From positions 1 to 53,107 of the forward strand of contig PLNR01000005.1 of the NCBI GenBank assembly GCA_003141835.1: a DNA stretch of 53,107 bases, given 5' to 3'. Shown here piece after piece: positions 14,139-22,620 of this stretch (position 1 is its first letter; the number at the start of each line of letters is the position of its first letter). The notes beneath the pieces are model-generated. The model worked only from the letters and a program-made list of their open reading frames with translations. It did no database searches and was not told where the DNA came from. The stretch comes from Candidatus Omnitrophota bacterium. Its GTDB lineage: Bacteria; Omnitrophota; Gorgyraeia; Pluralincolimonadales; Pluralincolimonadaceae. The translations under genes were made by a program, and so were the position numbers.

Positions 14139-15479
14139 ATGGCAGCCAAATCGATCAAGGACAAAGAATATGTATTAAAGATGGCCAAGGAGGCCAACGT
14201 AAAGTTCATCAGGCTGTGGTTCACCGACATCCTGGGATTTGTAAAATCTTTCGCAATAACGGTAGAGGAGCTCGAAGGGGCGCTCGAAGAGGGCATGGGA
14301 TTTGACGGTTCCTCTATCGAGGGTTTCGCGCGCATAGACGAGTCGGACATGATGGCGCGGCCCGACCCAAGCACTTTCGTACTTCTTCCCTGGAGGCCGA
14401 AGGACGAATTCGCCGTCGCCAGGATGTTCTGCGATATCGTCCGGCCTGACGGTTCGCCTTTCGAGGGGGACCCGAGATATATATTGAAGCAGAACCTGAA
14501 GCGCGCGGCGAAACTCGGATTCACTTTTTACGTCGGGCCCGAGCTGGAGTTCTTCTATTTCAAGGATAATAAAGGGACCGAGCCGCTAGACGCGGGCGGG
14601 TATTTCGACCTTATACCGCCTGACCCGGCATCGGATTTGAGGCGCGATACGGTCCTCATGCTCGAGGCGATGGGCATAGGCGTCGAATACAGCCATCACG
14701 AAGTCGCGCCGAGCCAGCACGAGATAGACTTAAGATATACCGACGCGCTCACGATGGCGGATGCGGCGATGACATACCGCGTCGTCGTCAAGGAGGTCGC
14801 CCAGCGCTACGGTTATTACGCGACGTTCATGCCCAAGCCGGTGTACGGGGTGAATGGGTCGGGCATGCACGTCCACCAGTCGCTCTTTAAGGGCGACAAG
14901 AACGCCTTCTTTGAAGCGAAGGATAAATACCATCTTTCAAAGCTGGCAAAGAACTATATCGCAGGCCTGCTCAAGCATTCGCGCGAGATAACCTCGGTCA
15001 CGAGCCAGTGGGTCAACTCATACAAGAGGCTCGTCCCGGGCTATGAGGCGCCGGTATACATCGCGTGGGCAAAGAGGAACCGCTCGACGCTGGTAAGGAT
15101 ACCCGAATACAAGCCCGGAAAAGAGAAGGCGACGCGCGTAGAATACCGCTCGCCGGACCCCGCGTGCAATCCTTATCTTGCGTTCAGTGTCATGCTTGCC
15201 GCGGGACTAGAGGGCATTGAGAAGAATTACGAGCTAATCCCTCCGACCGAAGAGAACGTCTTTGAATTGACGCCGGAAGAGAGGACGAAGCGCGGGATAA
15301 GGCCGTTACCCGGCGACCTTTATGAGGCTATATGCGAAACCGAGAAGAGTTCCGTGGTAAGGAAAGCCCTCGGCGAGCACGCCTTCCGTTCGTTTATCGA
15401 GAACAAGAAGATAGAGTGGGATAAATACAGGGCCCGCGTCACCGATTATGAGTTAAAGGAATACCTTTCGATATTATGA
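14139..15479 (+). CDS. glnA: Type I glutamine synthetase, GSI-alpha-like
   Basis: This 446-residue glutamine synthetase is shorter than the one at 9900 and of the GSI-alpha style. It has RLWFTDILGFVKSF, FDGSSIEGFARIDESDM, YVGPELEFFYF, YSHHEVAPSQHEIDLRY, the ATP site MPKPVYGVNGSGMHVHQSLF, and the glutamate site WAKRNRSTLVRIP. The position of the adenylylated Tyr reads NVFELTPEE (about residue 375), as expected for GSI-alpha, which is feedback-controlled and not adenylylated. AAAAAGGAG lies before the ATG. It is cotranscribed with nadE, and its TGA overlaps the start of the ANTAR gene by ATGA. Confidence 0.95.
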   Translation: MAAKSIKDKEYVLKMAKEANVKFIRLWFTDILGFVKSFAITVEELEGALEEGMGFDGSSIEGFARIDESDMMARPDPSTFVLLPWRPKDEFAVARMFCDIVRPDGSPFEGDPRYILKQNLKRAAKLGFTFYVGPELEFFYFKDNKGTEPLDAGGYFDLIPPDPASDLRRDTVLMLEAMGIGVEYSHHEVAPSQHEIDLRYTDALTMADAAMTYRVVVKEVAQRYGYYATFMPKPVYGVNGSGMHVHQSLFKGDKNAFFEAKDKYHLSKLAKNYIAGLLKHSREITSVTSQWVNSYKRLVPGYEAPVYIAWAKRNRSTLVRIPEYKPGKEKATRVEYRSPDPACNPYLAFSVMLAAGLEGIEKNYELIPPTEENVFELTPEERTKRGIRPLPGDLYEAICETEKSSVVRKALGEHAFRSFIENKKIEWDKYRARVTDYELKEYLSIL

Positions 15480-16207
15480 CGCGTAAACCCGCGGCCAAAA
15501 GCCCGAAATCGCAGTCGTCATACGAGAAACAGATAGAGGCGTTATCGAAAATAAGCCAGACGATAGCCTCAAACCTTTACCTGGAAGACGTCCTGCGCCT
15601 TATAGTCATGGTCACGGCCGAGGTGATGAACTCAAAAATATGCTCGCTCATGCTCGTGGACGAGGAGAAGGGCGAACTTGTCATACGCGCTACCCAGAGC
15701 GTCAGCGAAGCGTATAACAAGAAACCCAACATGAAGATAGGCGCCGGGATAGCCGGGAAGGCCGCCAAGGAAGGAAAGCCGATCCAGGTATCGGATGTCC
15801 GCGGCGACCCGCGTTACCTGAACAGGGATATCGCCAAAAGCGAGAAGCTCTGCTCGCTCCTCTCGATGCCGATGACGGTGAAAGGGAAGGTCATAGGCGT
15901 CCTGAACGTCTATACATCGACGCCCCATATCTTTACTCGGAATGAGATAAACGTCCTGACTTCGGTCGCCAACCAGGCGGCAGTCGCCATAGAGAACGCC
16001 CAGCTGATGGTCAGGTCCAAGGTAATACAGGAGGAGCTCGAGGCCCGCAAGATGGTCGAGAGGGCGAAGGGGATACTGATGCGCAGGGGCATGGCCGAGG
16101 AAGACGCTTTCAGGAAGATACAGAAACAGGCGATGAGCCTGCGCAAGACGATGAAGCAGATCGCCGAAGCTATAATACTGACCGACGAGCTGGAGCGGGA
16201 CAAGTAG
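15476..16207 (+). CDS. GAF-ANTAR regulator (RNA-binding antiterminator)
   Basis: This 243-residue protein has a GAF sensor domain (about residues 20-175, with CSLMLVDEEKGELVIRATQ and GAGIAGKAAKEGKPIQVSDVR). A short coiled linker follows, then an ANTAR domain at the C terminus (MVERAKGILMRRGMAEEDAF, then MSLRKTMKQIAEAIIL). ANTAR proteins such as NasR, EutV and AmiR bind dual-hexaloop RNA and prevent termination. Its start overlaps the glutamine synthetase stop by ATGA, so the two are translationally coupled. This suggests nitrogen-related control at the RNA level. The ligand of the GAF domain is unknown, and I found no clear ANTAR target in the leaders of this window. Confidence 0.88.
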   Translation: MTRKPAAKSPKSQSSYEKQIEALSKISQTIASNLYLEDVLRLIVMVTAEVMNSKICSLMLVDEEKGELVIRATQSVSEAYNKKPNMKIGAGIAGKAAKEGKPIQVSDVRGDPRYLNRDIAKSEKLCSLLSMPMTVKGKVIGVLNVYTSTPHIFTRNEINVLTSVANQAAVAIENAQLMVRSKVIQEELEARKMVERAKGILMRRGMAEEDAFRKIQKQAMSLRKTMKQIAEAIILTDELERDK

Positions 16208-16212
16208 CCCTA

Positions 16213-16241
16213 TTGACTTTAATAAGTTTTTATAATATAAT
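16213..16241 (+). promoter_or_regulatory. Sigma-70 promoter for the glycan-use locus
   Basis: TTGACT (16213-16218) and TATAAT (16236-16241) are separated by 17 bp. An overlapping TATAAT at 16231 has the wrong spacing. The leader to the GTG at 16301 is about 53 bases and contains a GAAAAAA/TTTTTTC stem. Confidence 0.75.
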
Positions 16242-16300
16242 CGAAAAAAGATTTTTTCAAGTCTGGCTGAACTTTAACCCAAAAAACGAAGGAGATTAAC

Positions 16301-16972
16301 GTGAAAAGAACTCTTTTTGCCTTGGGAATGTCGGTTTTGTTCGTTATGACGTTATCGGCATGCGGGCAGAAGACCGCAGTTTCGCAGAAAACCGAGGCCT
16401 CTAAGGCCGAGGCCCAGCGGGCCGAAGTACCAGCCGTCCAGGCGCCCAAACCCGAGGCCAAGGAGATCATCCTGGCCGATTTCAACTCGGGAAAGAAACC
16501 CAATAATTTCGGCGGCGATTTTGGCGGATGGAACAAAGACCCGAATGATACGACCCAGGGCTGCAAGGACTCTTTTACTTCCGATGAGCGGTACGGGATG
16601 GAGGGTTTTTCCCTTCAGCTCGATTATGATGTTGATTCCCCGAATCCCGCGTACAACGGTTTCTGGATGAAATTGGGAAATTTCGACGCGACGCCTTATA
16701 GCAAGCTCGTTTTTTACGTCAAGGGGGACGCGAAAATAGGATATCCCGCGAAATTCAAGATAGAGCTTAAGAACGCGAACGGAGAAACCGGAAAATATTA
16801 CGTGACGCAGATAAGCCCGACATGGGCGCCGGTAGAGGTGCCGTTCTCGAGTTTCGACGGTATAAAAGATTTCAGCAAATTGACCGAGTTTACCATCGTC
16901 TTTGAGGATTCCGTGACAAGGCCCAAGGTCGGCAGGATATACCTCGACAACATCGGCTTCGCGAAAGACTAA
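16301..16972 (+). CDS. Lipoprotein with carbohydrate-binding-like beta-sandwich domain
   Basis: This 223-residue protein has a lipobox (VMTLSAC, Cys at about residue 21). An Ala/Glu/Lys-rich linker follows, then one domain from about residue 55: ILADFNSGKKPNNFGGDFG, a DYDVDSPNPAYNGFW strand pair, and RIYLDNIGFAKD at the end. This is the jelly-roll pattern of CBM11/CIA30-like carbohydrate-binding domains. The GTG start has AAGGAGAT in front. A paralogue without the lipobox lies at 29825, and a related domain forms the N terminus of the glucanase at 19402. It probably holds glycan at the cell surface; the ligand is unknown. Confidence 0.72.
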   Translation: MKRTLFALGMSVLFVMTLSACGQKTAVSQKTEASKAEAQRAEVPAVQAPKPEAKEIILADFNSGKKPNNFGGDFGGWNKDPNDTTQGCKDSFTSDERYGMEGFSLQLDYDVDSPNPAYNGFWMKLGNFDATPYSKLVFYVKGDAKIGYPAKFKIELKNANGETGKYYVTQISPTWAPVEVPFSSFDGIKDFSKLTEFTIVFEDSVTRPKVGRIYLDNIGFAKD

Positions 16973-16978
16973 AAACCC

Positions 16979-19387
16979 ATGGACTTCAAGATAACCGAAG
17001 ATAATTTCAAATTAAGCGGACAGGACATTTACGTATTCTCCGGGGAGGTCCATTACTTCAGGATAAGGCCGGAGAACTGGGCCACCCACCTAAAGAAGGC
17101 CAAGGCCGCAAACCTTAATACGGTAAGCACCTACATACCCTGGGACTGGCACGAATACGAAGAGGGGAAGTTCGATTTCTCGGGCCATACGAACCCGCAG
17201 AGGAACCTCCTCGGTTTCATAGAGTTATGCAAGAAGAATGGCTTGTACCTGATAGTCAAGCCGGGCCCTTATATCCTCGCCGAATACCTCGACCACGGCA
17301 TACCGCAGTGGCTGCTCTCATCGCACCCCGAGATACTCTCGCTCAACAGGGACGGCAAGCCTTTCAGCCATGCCCGCGTGACGCTGATGCACCCGGTCTA
17401 TTTGAAGTACGCGAGGCTGTGGTATGACAAGGTCCTCGAGATAATAAAAAATAATTCGATAACAAAGACCGGCGGGATAATACTCTCGATGCAGCTGTGC
17501 AACGAGATAGGCGTCTTCGCCTGGCTCGACAAGGAAGCCGATTACAACCCGGCCGCGCTGGACTATTACAGGAAATTCCTCTCCGAAAAATACAAGAAGA
17601 TAAACCGCCTGAATGTCCTCTATAAGTCTAAATACAAGAGCTTCTCGTCCGTGGTCCCGCCGTCGGGAAGCACGTCGAGATTGACCGAGCTCGCATCTGA
17701 CCTGGATTGGCATCTCTTCTGGCGCCATTATTATGCCGCTTACATAGAACATCTGTTAAAGGAAGCGACGAAGAGCGGCGTCCGCCTGCCGTTCACGCAC
17801 AACCTCCCGGGATGGGTCTGGGGCAGGGCGGTAGAATACCCGCTGAATATCACCATGTACCAGGATGTGGCCAAGCTGTACCCGAAGGTTTTTCTCACGG
17901 TCGACCATATCCCGGAGAACGTCTCTTACAGGAATTTCCACGACGCGGCCATAATACAGCAGTTCACAAGGGCGATCCAGGGGAACAGGGGCCCGGTTTT
18001 CGTCGCCGAAATGCAGGCCGGGACGCGCGAGCATAACGTCGTCACTTATCCCGACGAGCTGGAACTTTTTTACAAGTCCTCCATGGCATACGGCGCGGCC
18101 GGGATGAACTTCTACATGTTCTCGCAGGGGAAGAACCCCAAAGGCAAGTCCGCGGTCGGCCCGACTTTCTACTGGCAGACGCCGCTCGATTACGACGGCA
18201 AGGAGACCGCGCTTTATCCCGTAGTAAGGCGCTTCGGGAAACTCGCCTCGACATTCGGCGCGCTTGTATCAAGGGCGAAGACCGACCCGAAAGTGGCGTT
18301 GCTCTTCTATAAGCCTTATTACTATACCGAACTTACCCATAATTACGACCTGGAGAAGATGGGCCTGAGTTATAGCCCGAAGACGTTAAGGGATAATATC
18401 TTTTACGAGGGCATGGCGAAGATCCTCAAGATGGTCAATTGCGATTACGATATCCTCGACATCGAACTTACCAAGCCGAAAGACCTGGCCAAATATAAAC
18501 AGGCGTGGGTCGTCTCGCTCGAATACATGGACGCGGAGCCGCAGAAACTGCTGGCGAACTATGTCGCCGGCGGCGGACACCTGGTCATCCTGCCGAGGGT
18601 CCCGAAGTACGACCTCTCGCTGAAGCCGTGCGAGGTGCTGGGGCAATTCCTGAAAGTCGGCGAGACAGAGGAAGTCTCTCCCCGCGGCCCCACGATAGAT
18701 TTTTTTGACGTCAAGGAGATGTCCGTCCTTAACCCGGTGCAGGTCTTCAAGGAGCCTAATGCTGAACCTATGGCGCTGCTTCCCGACGGCAGCACCTGCG
18801 GTTTCGTCAAGCATTTCGGCGGCGGCTGGGCGCTGGTTGTGGGGACGGCGTTCGGGCATTCGACCGAAGAGAACATAGACGCGTATTCGCGCATCCTGAA
18901 GATGGATGATATACGCGGCAGCGCGGTCCCGACGAACGAAAAGATGATCGTCCAGGAGTCTTTCGTAGAAGACCGGGCGTTCCTCTTCATCGCGAATTAT
19001 TACAGGACCACGGAATCCGGATACATAACTTTCACCGACCCGGTCTCGAAGAACGAGAGGAAGATGCCGCATAACATGCCGCTGGTGCTCGCGGGGCTGA
19101 CCGGCCTCATCATACCGGTGAATTTCCCGGTGCATGGCAGCGCCGCGAAGATAATCTTCTCGACGTCGCAGATATTGAGCGCTTTCGAGAAGGGCGATTC
19201 CGTATTCGTGGAATTACACGGCCAGCCCGGATCGGAAGGCGAATTGACCGTCGCCATCAAGAAAAAGCCCAAGCAGGTATACGCCGACGGCAGGAAATTG
19301 GAATTTTCCTACAGGTCGGGCGAGGCGATAATACCCTTCAGGCACAGCGACGAAGGCCCTGTCCTAATGAAGATCAATTTAATCTAA
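16979..19387 (+). CDS. GH35 family glycosidase (beta-galactosidase-like)
   Basis: This 802-residue enzyme has the GH35 N-terminal TIM barrel: SGEVHYFRIRPENWATHL, AANLNTVSTYIPWDWHEY, and VKPGPYILAEY. The likely acid/base is Glu176 in QLCNEIGVF and the likely nucleophile Glu344 in FVAEMQAGT. Later parts resemble the beta-sandwich and beta-galactosidase trimerisation-like domains. There is no signal peptide, so it acts in the cytoplasm. The start has no ribosome binding site but lies 6 bp after the previous stop, so coupling is likely. The family includes beta-galactosidases and exo-beta-glycosidases, so the substrate here is open. Confidence 0.85.
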   Translation: MDFKITEDNFKLSGQDIYVFSGEVHYFRIRPENWATHLKKAKAANLNTVSTYIPWDWHEYEEGKFDFSGHTNPQRNLLGFIELCKKNGLYLIVKPGPYILAEYLDHGIPQWLLSSHPEILSLNRDGKPFSHARVTLMHPVYLKYARLWYDKVLEIIKNNSITKTGGIILSMQLCNEIGVFAWLDKEADYNPAALDYYRKFLSEKYKKINRLNVLYKSKYKSFSSVVPPSGSTSRLTELASDLDWHLFWRHYYAAYIEHLLKEATKSGVRLPFTHNLPGWVWGRAVEYPLNITMYQDVAKLYPKVFLTVDHIPENVSYRNFHDAAIIQQFTRAIQGNRGPVFVAEMQAGTREHNVVTYPDELELFYKSSMAYGAAGMNFYMFSQGKNPKGKSAVGPTFYWQTPLDYDGKETALYPVVRRFGKLASTFGALVSRAKTDPKVALLFYKPYYYTELTHNYDLEKMGLSYSPKTLRDNIFYEGMAKILKMVNCDYDILDIELTKPKDLAKYKQAWVVSLEYMDAEPQKLLANYVAGGGHLVILPRVPKYDLSLKPCEVLGQFLKVGETEEVSPRGPTIDFFDVKEMSVLNPVQVFKEPNAEPMALLPDGSTCGFVKHFGGGWALVVGTAFGHSTEENIDAYSRILKMDDIRGSAVPTNEKMIVQESFVEDRAFLFIANYYRTTESGYITFTDPVSKNERKMPHNMPLVLAGLTGLIIPVNFPVHGSAAKIIFSTSQILSAFEKGDSVFVELHGQPGSEGELTVAIKKKPKQVYADGRKLEFSYRSGEAIIPFRHSDEGPVLMKINLI

Positions 19388-19401
19388 AGGAGATGCAGGC
19401 G

Positions 19402-21333
19402 GTGAGGACCCTACCGATATTTCTTGTCTTGTCTTTTGCCTTTCTTTTCTCGCTCCCCTGTAACGCCCAGGAAGATATCCTTGTAAAGATACCCCCCCGT
19501 TCCGATATTAAAGTCGTAGCCGATTTCGACAGCGGCAAAGACCCGAACAGCATCGGCGGATACCCGTCGATGGATTTCAAAAAACCCGCTTTCCTCCAAT
19601 CCGCATACAGCAAAAAAGAAAAACACGGCGCCGCCGGTTATTCGCTTGAACTTGGATTTTATGTGCCAAAGGGCGAGGATGCTGTATGGTCGACCGGCCT
19701 CAACGAACTCGATATCAGCGCGGCAAAGGGCATATCGTTCTGGATAAAAGGCACCGAGGGTTCCGAAAAGTTCTGGATGGCGCTGGAAGATAAGGCCGGC
19801 AAGAAAGACGAAGTCAACCTGGCCGGTTACATCAAGCCGACGACCGATTGGCAGGAGATAAAAGTCCCGATAGAAAAATTCCCGTCGATCGACACGAACA
19901 GCATGGCAAAATTCAGCCTTGACTTCAAGGGCGACCCCAGTGTGATCAGCGGTAAGATATACCTGGACGATATCGCCTTCTACGGCGACCCGGAGCTATT
20001 CTTCCTGGGGTTAAAAGATAATATCGCCTATTACCCGGCAAACATCCTCGCGGACGCGCGCAAGAAGGAGCTGCTCACCAGTTCGGACAGCCAGATGCTT
20101 ATGGGGATAGCGCAGGATACATGGGGTTTCTTCAAGAACGTGGTGGACAAGAGGAGCCACCTGCCGCTCGACTGGATAGAGATGGCGCCGGAGAGGGCGA
20201 TGGGCGATTACACCTCTCCCACTAATACAGGGCTCTATTTCATAAATATAACGGCGGCTTGCGACCTTAAATTAATAACGAGGGAAGAGGCTGTCCAAAG
20301 GATATCTGACACGCTTGATGTGATGGAGAAGATGCCGCGATGGCGCGGGCTGTGGGATAATTACCATTCCACTACTAACCTGCAGGTCACGCGCCGCTAT
20401 ATCTCATCGGTCGATAACGGATGGCTTGCCGGCGGCCTTATCATAGCCAGGCAGGCTTTCGACAAGGAACTGGGCAAGCGCTGCTCGAAATTCCTGGATG
20501 AGATGGACTTCTCGGCCCTTTATAACAAGGAGCTCGGCCAGCTCAACCTCGGCTACGACAGGGAGACCGAAAAATATTCGCCTTATAATTATGGCCAGTT
20601 GAACGGCGAGGCGCGGTTCACCAGCCTCGTTGCGATAGGGAAAGGCAACGTCCCGCAGGAGCACTGGTACAAGATGGCGAGGACCTTCCCGCCTGAGATA
20701 GACTGGCAGGCGCAGAAGCCGGAGGGCAAATGGGTCAAGAAGTCAGGGGTCAAATATTTCCAGGGTTATTATACCTATAAAGGCGAAAAGATCGTCCCGA
20801 GCTGGGGCGGGAGCCTATTCGAGTTCCTGATGCCCTCGCTTATGGTTAAAGAGAAAGAGCTTGCGCCGAAAGGGCTGGGTTTGAACGACCTGAAAGGCGC
20901 CAACGCCCATATCGGGATGGCTAAAGATAAAGGATATAATGCCTGGGGGTTCTCGCCGTGCTCGACGCCTGACGGAAGCTACGGCGGGTATACCGAATTC
21001 GGCGTCGGAGGGATAGGATTTAAAGGATATAAGGACGAGGGCGTGGTCACGCCGCACGTGGTTTTCCTCTCCCTTACTTTTGTGCCGGATGAAGCGATCT
21101 CGAATATCAGGAGACTCCTTTATTATTACAATATATACGGCGAGTTCGGGATGTATGATGCCGTGAACGTGAAGAGCGGGAAGGTCTCTTACAGGTATCT
21201 TGCGCTCGACCAGGGCATGATACTCCCCTCCATAGATAACTACCTGAATAACGGCGCGATAAGGGAGCGTTTCCACAAGGACCCGGTAGCCAAGAGGACG
21301 GAAAAGCTCTTAAACGAGGATTTTTTCGAATAG
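19402..21333 (+). CDS. Secreted glucanase with PF10091 (GH144-like) domain and N-terminal CBM-like domain
   Basis: A signal peptide (LPIFLVLSFAFLFSLPCNA) is followed by a carbohydrate-binding-like domain (about residues 35-200, VADFDSGKDPNSIGGYPS to KIYLDDIAF). The C-terminal 430 residues form an alpha/alpha barrel of the PF10091 glycoamylase type, as in GH144 endo-beta-1,2-glucanases. Typical parts are DNGWLAGGL, YGQLNGEAR, WGGSLFEFLMPSL, AWGFSPC, and YLALDQGMILPSIDNY near the end. I prefer the GTG at 19402 because AAAGGAG lies 9 bp upstream; the in-frame ATG at 19393 is too close to it. The GH94 phosphorylase and ABC uptake genes nearby fit beta-glucan breakdown. Beta-1,2 specificity is inferred from the family only. 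Confidence 0.8.
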   Translation: MRTLPIFLVLSFAFLFSLPCNAQEDILVKIPPRSDIKVVADFDSGKDPNSIGGYPSMDFKKPAFLQSAYSKKEKHGAAGYSLELGFYVPKGEDAVWSTGLNELDISAAKGISFWIKGTEGSEKFWMALEDKAGKKDEVNLAGYIKPTTDWQEIKVPIEKFPSIDTNSMAKFSLDFKGDPSVISGKIYLDDIAFYGDPELFFLGLKDNIAYYPANILADARKKELLTSSDSQMLMGIAQDTWGFFKNVVDKRSHLPLDWIEMAPERAMGDYTSPTNTGLYFINITAACDLKLITREEAVQRISDTLDVMEKMPRWRGLWDNYHSTTNLQVTRRYISSVDNGWLAGGLIIARQAFDKELGKRCSKFLDEMDFSALYNKELGQLNLGYDRETEKYSPYNYGQLNGEARFTSLVAIGKGNVPQEHWYKMARTFPPEIDWQAQKPEGKWVKKSGVKYFQGYYTYKGEKIVPSWGGSLFEFLMPSLMVKEKELAPKGLGLNDLKGANAHIGMAKDKGYNAWGFSPCSTPDGSYGGYTEFGVGGIGFKGYKDEGVVTPHVVFLSLTFVPDEAISNIRRLLYYYNIYGEFGMYDAVNVKSGKVSYRYLALDQGMILPSIDNYLNNGAIRERFHKDPVAKRTEKLLNEDFFE

Positions 21334-21346
21334 AGAGGGTTTAGCC

Positions 21347-22582
21347 ATGAGGACCACCAAGGCAAACAGCGTATTGGCGACCGACAGGATCCTGTCCGAT
21401 AAACAGAGGAAGAACCTCTCCATCCTTGAGCTTGTCGTAAAGCACGGCCCCATATCGAGGACCGAGATCTCGCGCCAGACCGGCCTCAATATCGTCACTA
21501 TCTCCAATTACATAAATGAGTTCATAGAGGCCGACCTCGCCGTAGAGAAAGGTTTCGACGTTTCCACCGGCGGCAGGCGCCCGACGCTCGTGGAGCTCAA
21601 CCCTAAATTCGGTTATATAATCGGCGTCGGCCTGACCGCCCTGAATATCGTGGGGATCCTTGTCGACCCCAAGATGCAGGTCGTCTGCGAGGTCAAGAAG
21701 GAGCGGCCCGCCGATAACAGCGAGGTGATAATCGGCAAGCTCGTCGAGACGGTCGAGGAGGTCCTCGCCAGATCGAAGATCGAGCCTGAGAAGATAAAAG
21801 GCTTAGGGATAGGCATACCCGGCGTCATAGACGTCGAGGGGCAGACGATAAGATGGCTCGGAGCGATGGGCCTTTCGATGGTATCCATATCCGGCGTGTC
21901 CCTTAAGGACATATTCGAGAAGGAATTTGACATACCCACACTGGTCGAGCATGACGCGGCGTGCGCCGTCTTCGGCGAGCGCTGGTTCGGTTTTGAGTCG
22001 GGGATAAAGGATATGATCTATATGTACACCGGCGTCGGCTGCGGGCTGATAATAAACGGCCAGATATACAGGGGATCGAACGGATCGGCCGGGGAAGTGG
22101 GTATCTTCAATACCGCCGTGCCTGACCCCGAGGCGAGAAGGCGCGAATCCCTCACCCTTGGCACATGGGAGCTCGACCTCGGTATCGGGTATTACGCAAG
22201 GGAAGAGATGAAAAAAGGGACGAAGTCGAGGATATTCGAATTGGCAGGGAACGATCAGGGCAAGATAAATCTTAATTTGGTGATAGAGGCGTCCAAGGCC
22301 GGGGATAAACTCGCCAGCGAGCTGCTCGAGAATGCCGGCAACCAGCTGGGGAAGAAGGTGGCGTTCCTCGTCAACCTCCTCAATCCCGAGGTTGTGGTGA
22401 TCGGAGGGGGGGTCGAGCAGGCCGGCTCGATATTCATGGATTCGGCGAAGAGGACAGTCCATTCCTGGGCGCGCGAAGAGAATATAAGGAATTTAAAGAT
22501 AGTTCCTGCCAGGCTGGGGGAAAATGCCGTCGCGATGGGCGCGGCCTGCCTCGTCTTGCAGAGGATATTCACGAATGCCTAA
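21347..22582 (+). CDS. ROK-family transcriptional regulator without the zinc motif
   Basis: Residues about 15-85 form a winged helix (LSILELVVKHGPISRTEISRQ, then the TVTISNYI-like recognition helix and the GGRRPTLVEL wing). A ROK sugar-kinase-like fold follows: GIGIPGVID, VEHDAACAVFGE with the catalytic-type Asp, and GSNGSAGEVGI. ROK proteins normally have a zinc site with HxnCxCGxxGC after GSAGEIGH. Here that stretch (IFNTAVPDPEARRRES) has neither His nor Cys. It is most likely a sugar-sensing repressor of this locus, with altered or no zinc binding. It lies 13 bp after the glucanase and 38 bp before the first solute-binding gene. Confidence 0.87.
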   Translation: MRTTKANSVLATDRILSDKQRKNLSILELVVKHGPISRTEISRQTGLNIVTISNYINEFIEADLAVEKGFDVSTGGRRPTLVELNPKFGYIIGVGLTALNIVGILVDPKMQVVCEVKKERPADNSEVIIGKLVETVEEVLARSKIEPEKIKGLGIGIPGVIDVEGQTIRWLGAMGLSMVSISGVSLKDIFEKEFDIPTLVEHDAACAVFGERWFGFESGIKDMIYMYTGVGCGLIINGQIYRGSNGSAGEVGIFNTAVPDPEARRRESLTLGTWELDLGIGYYAREEMKKGTKSRIFELAGNDQGKINLNLVIEASKAGDKLASELLENAGNQLGKKVAFLVNLLNPEVVVIGGGVEQAGSIFMDSAKRTVHSWAREENIRNLKIVPARLGENAVAMGAACLVLQRIFTNA

Positions 22583-22620
22583 AAAACGCAAGCATCAGGC
22601 AAAACGCAGGAGGCACTGGG

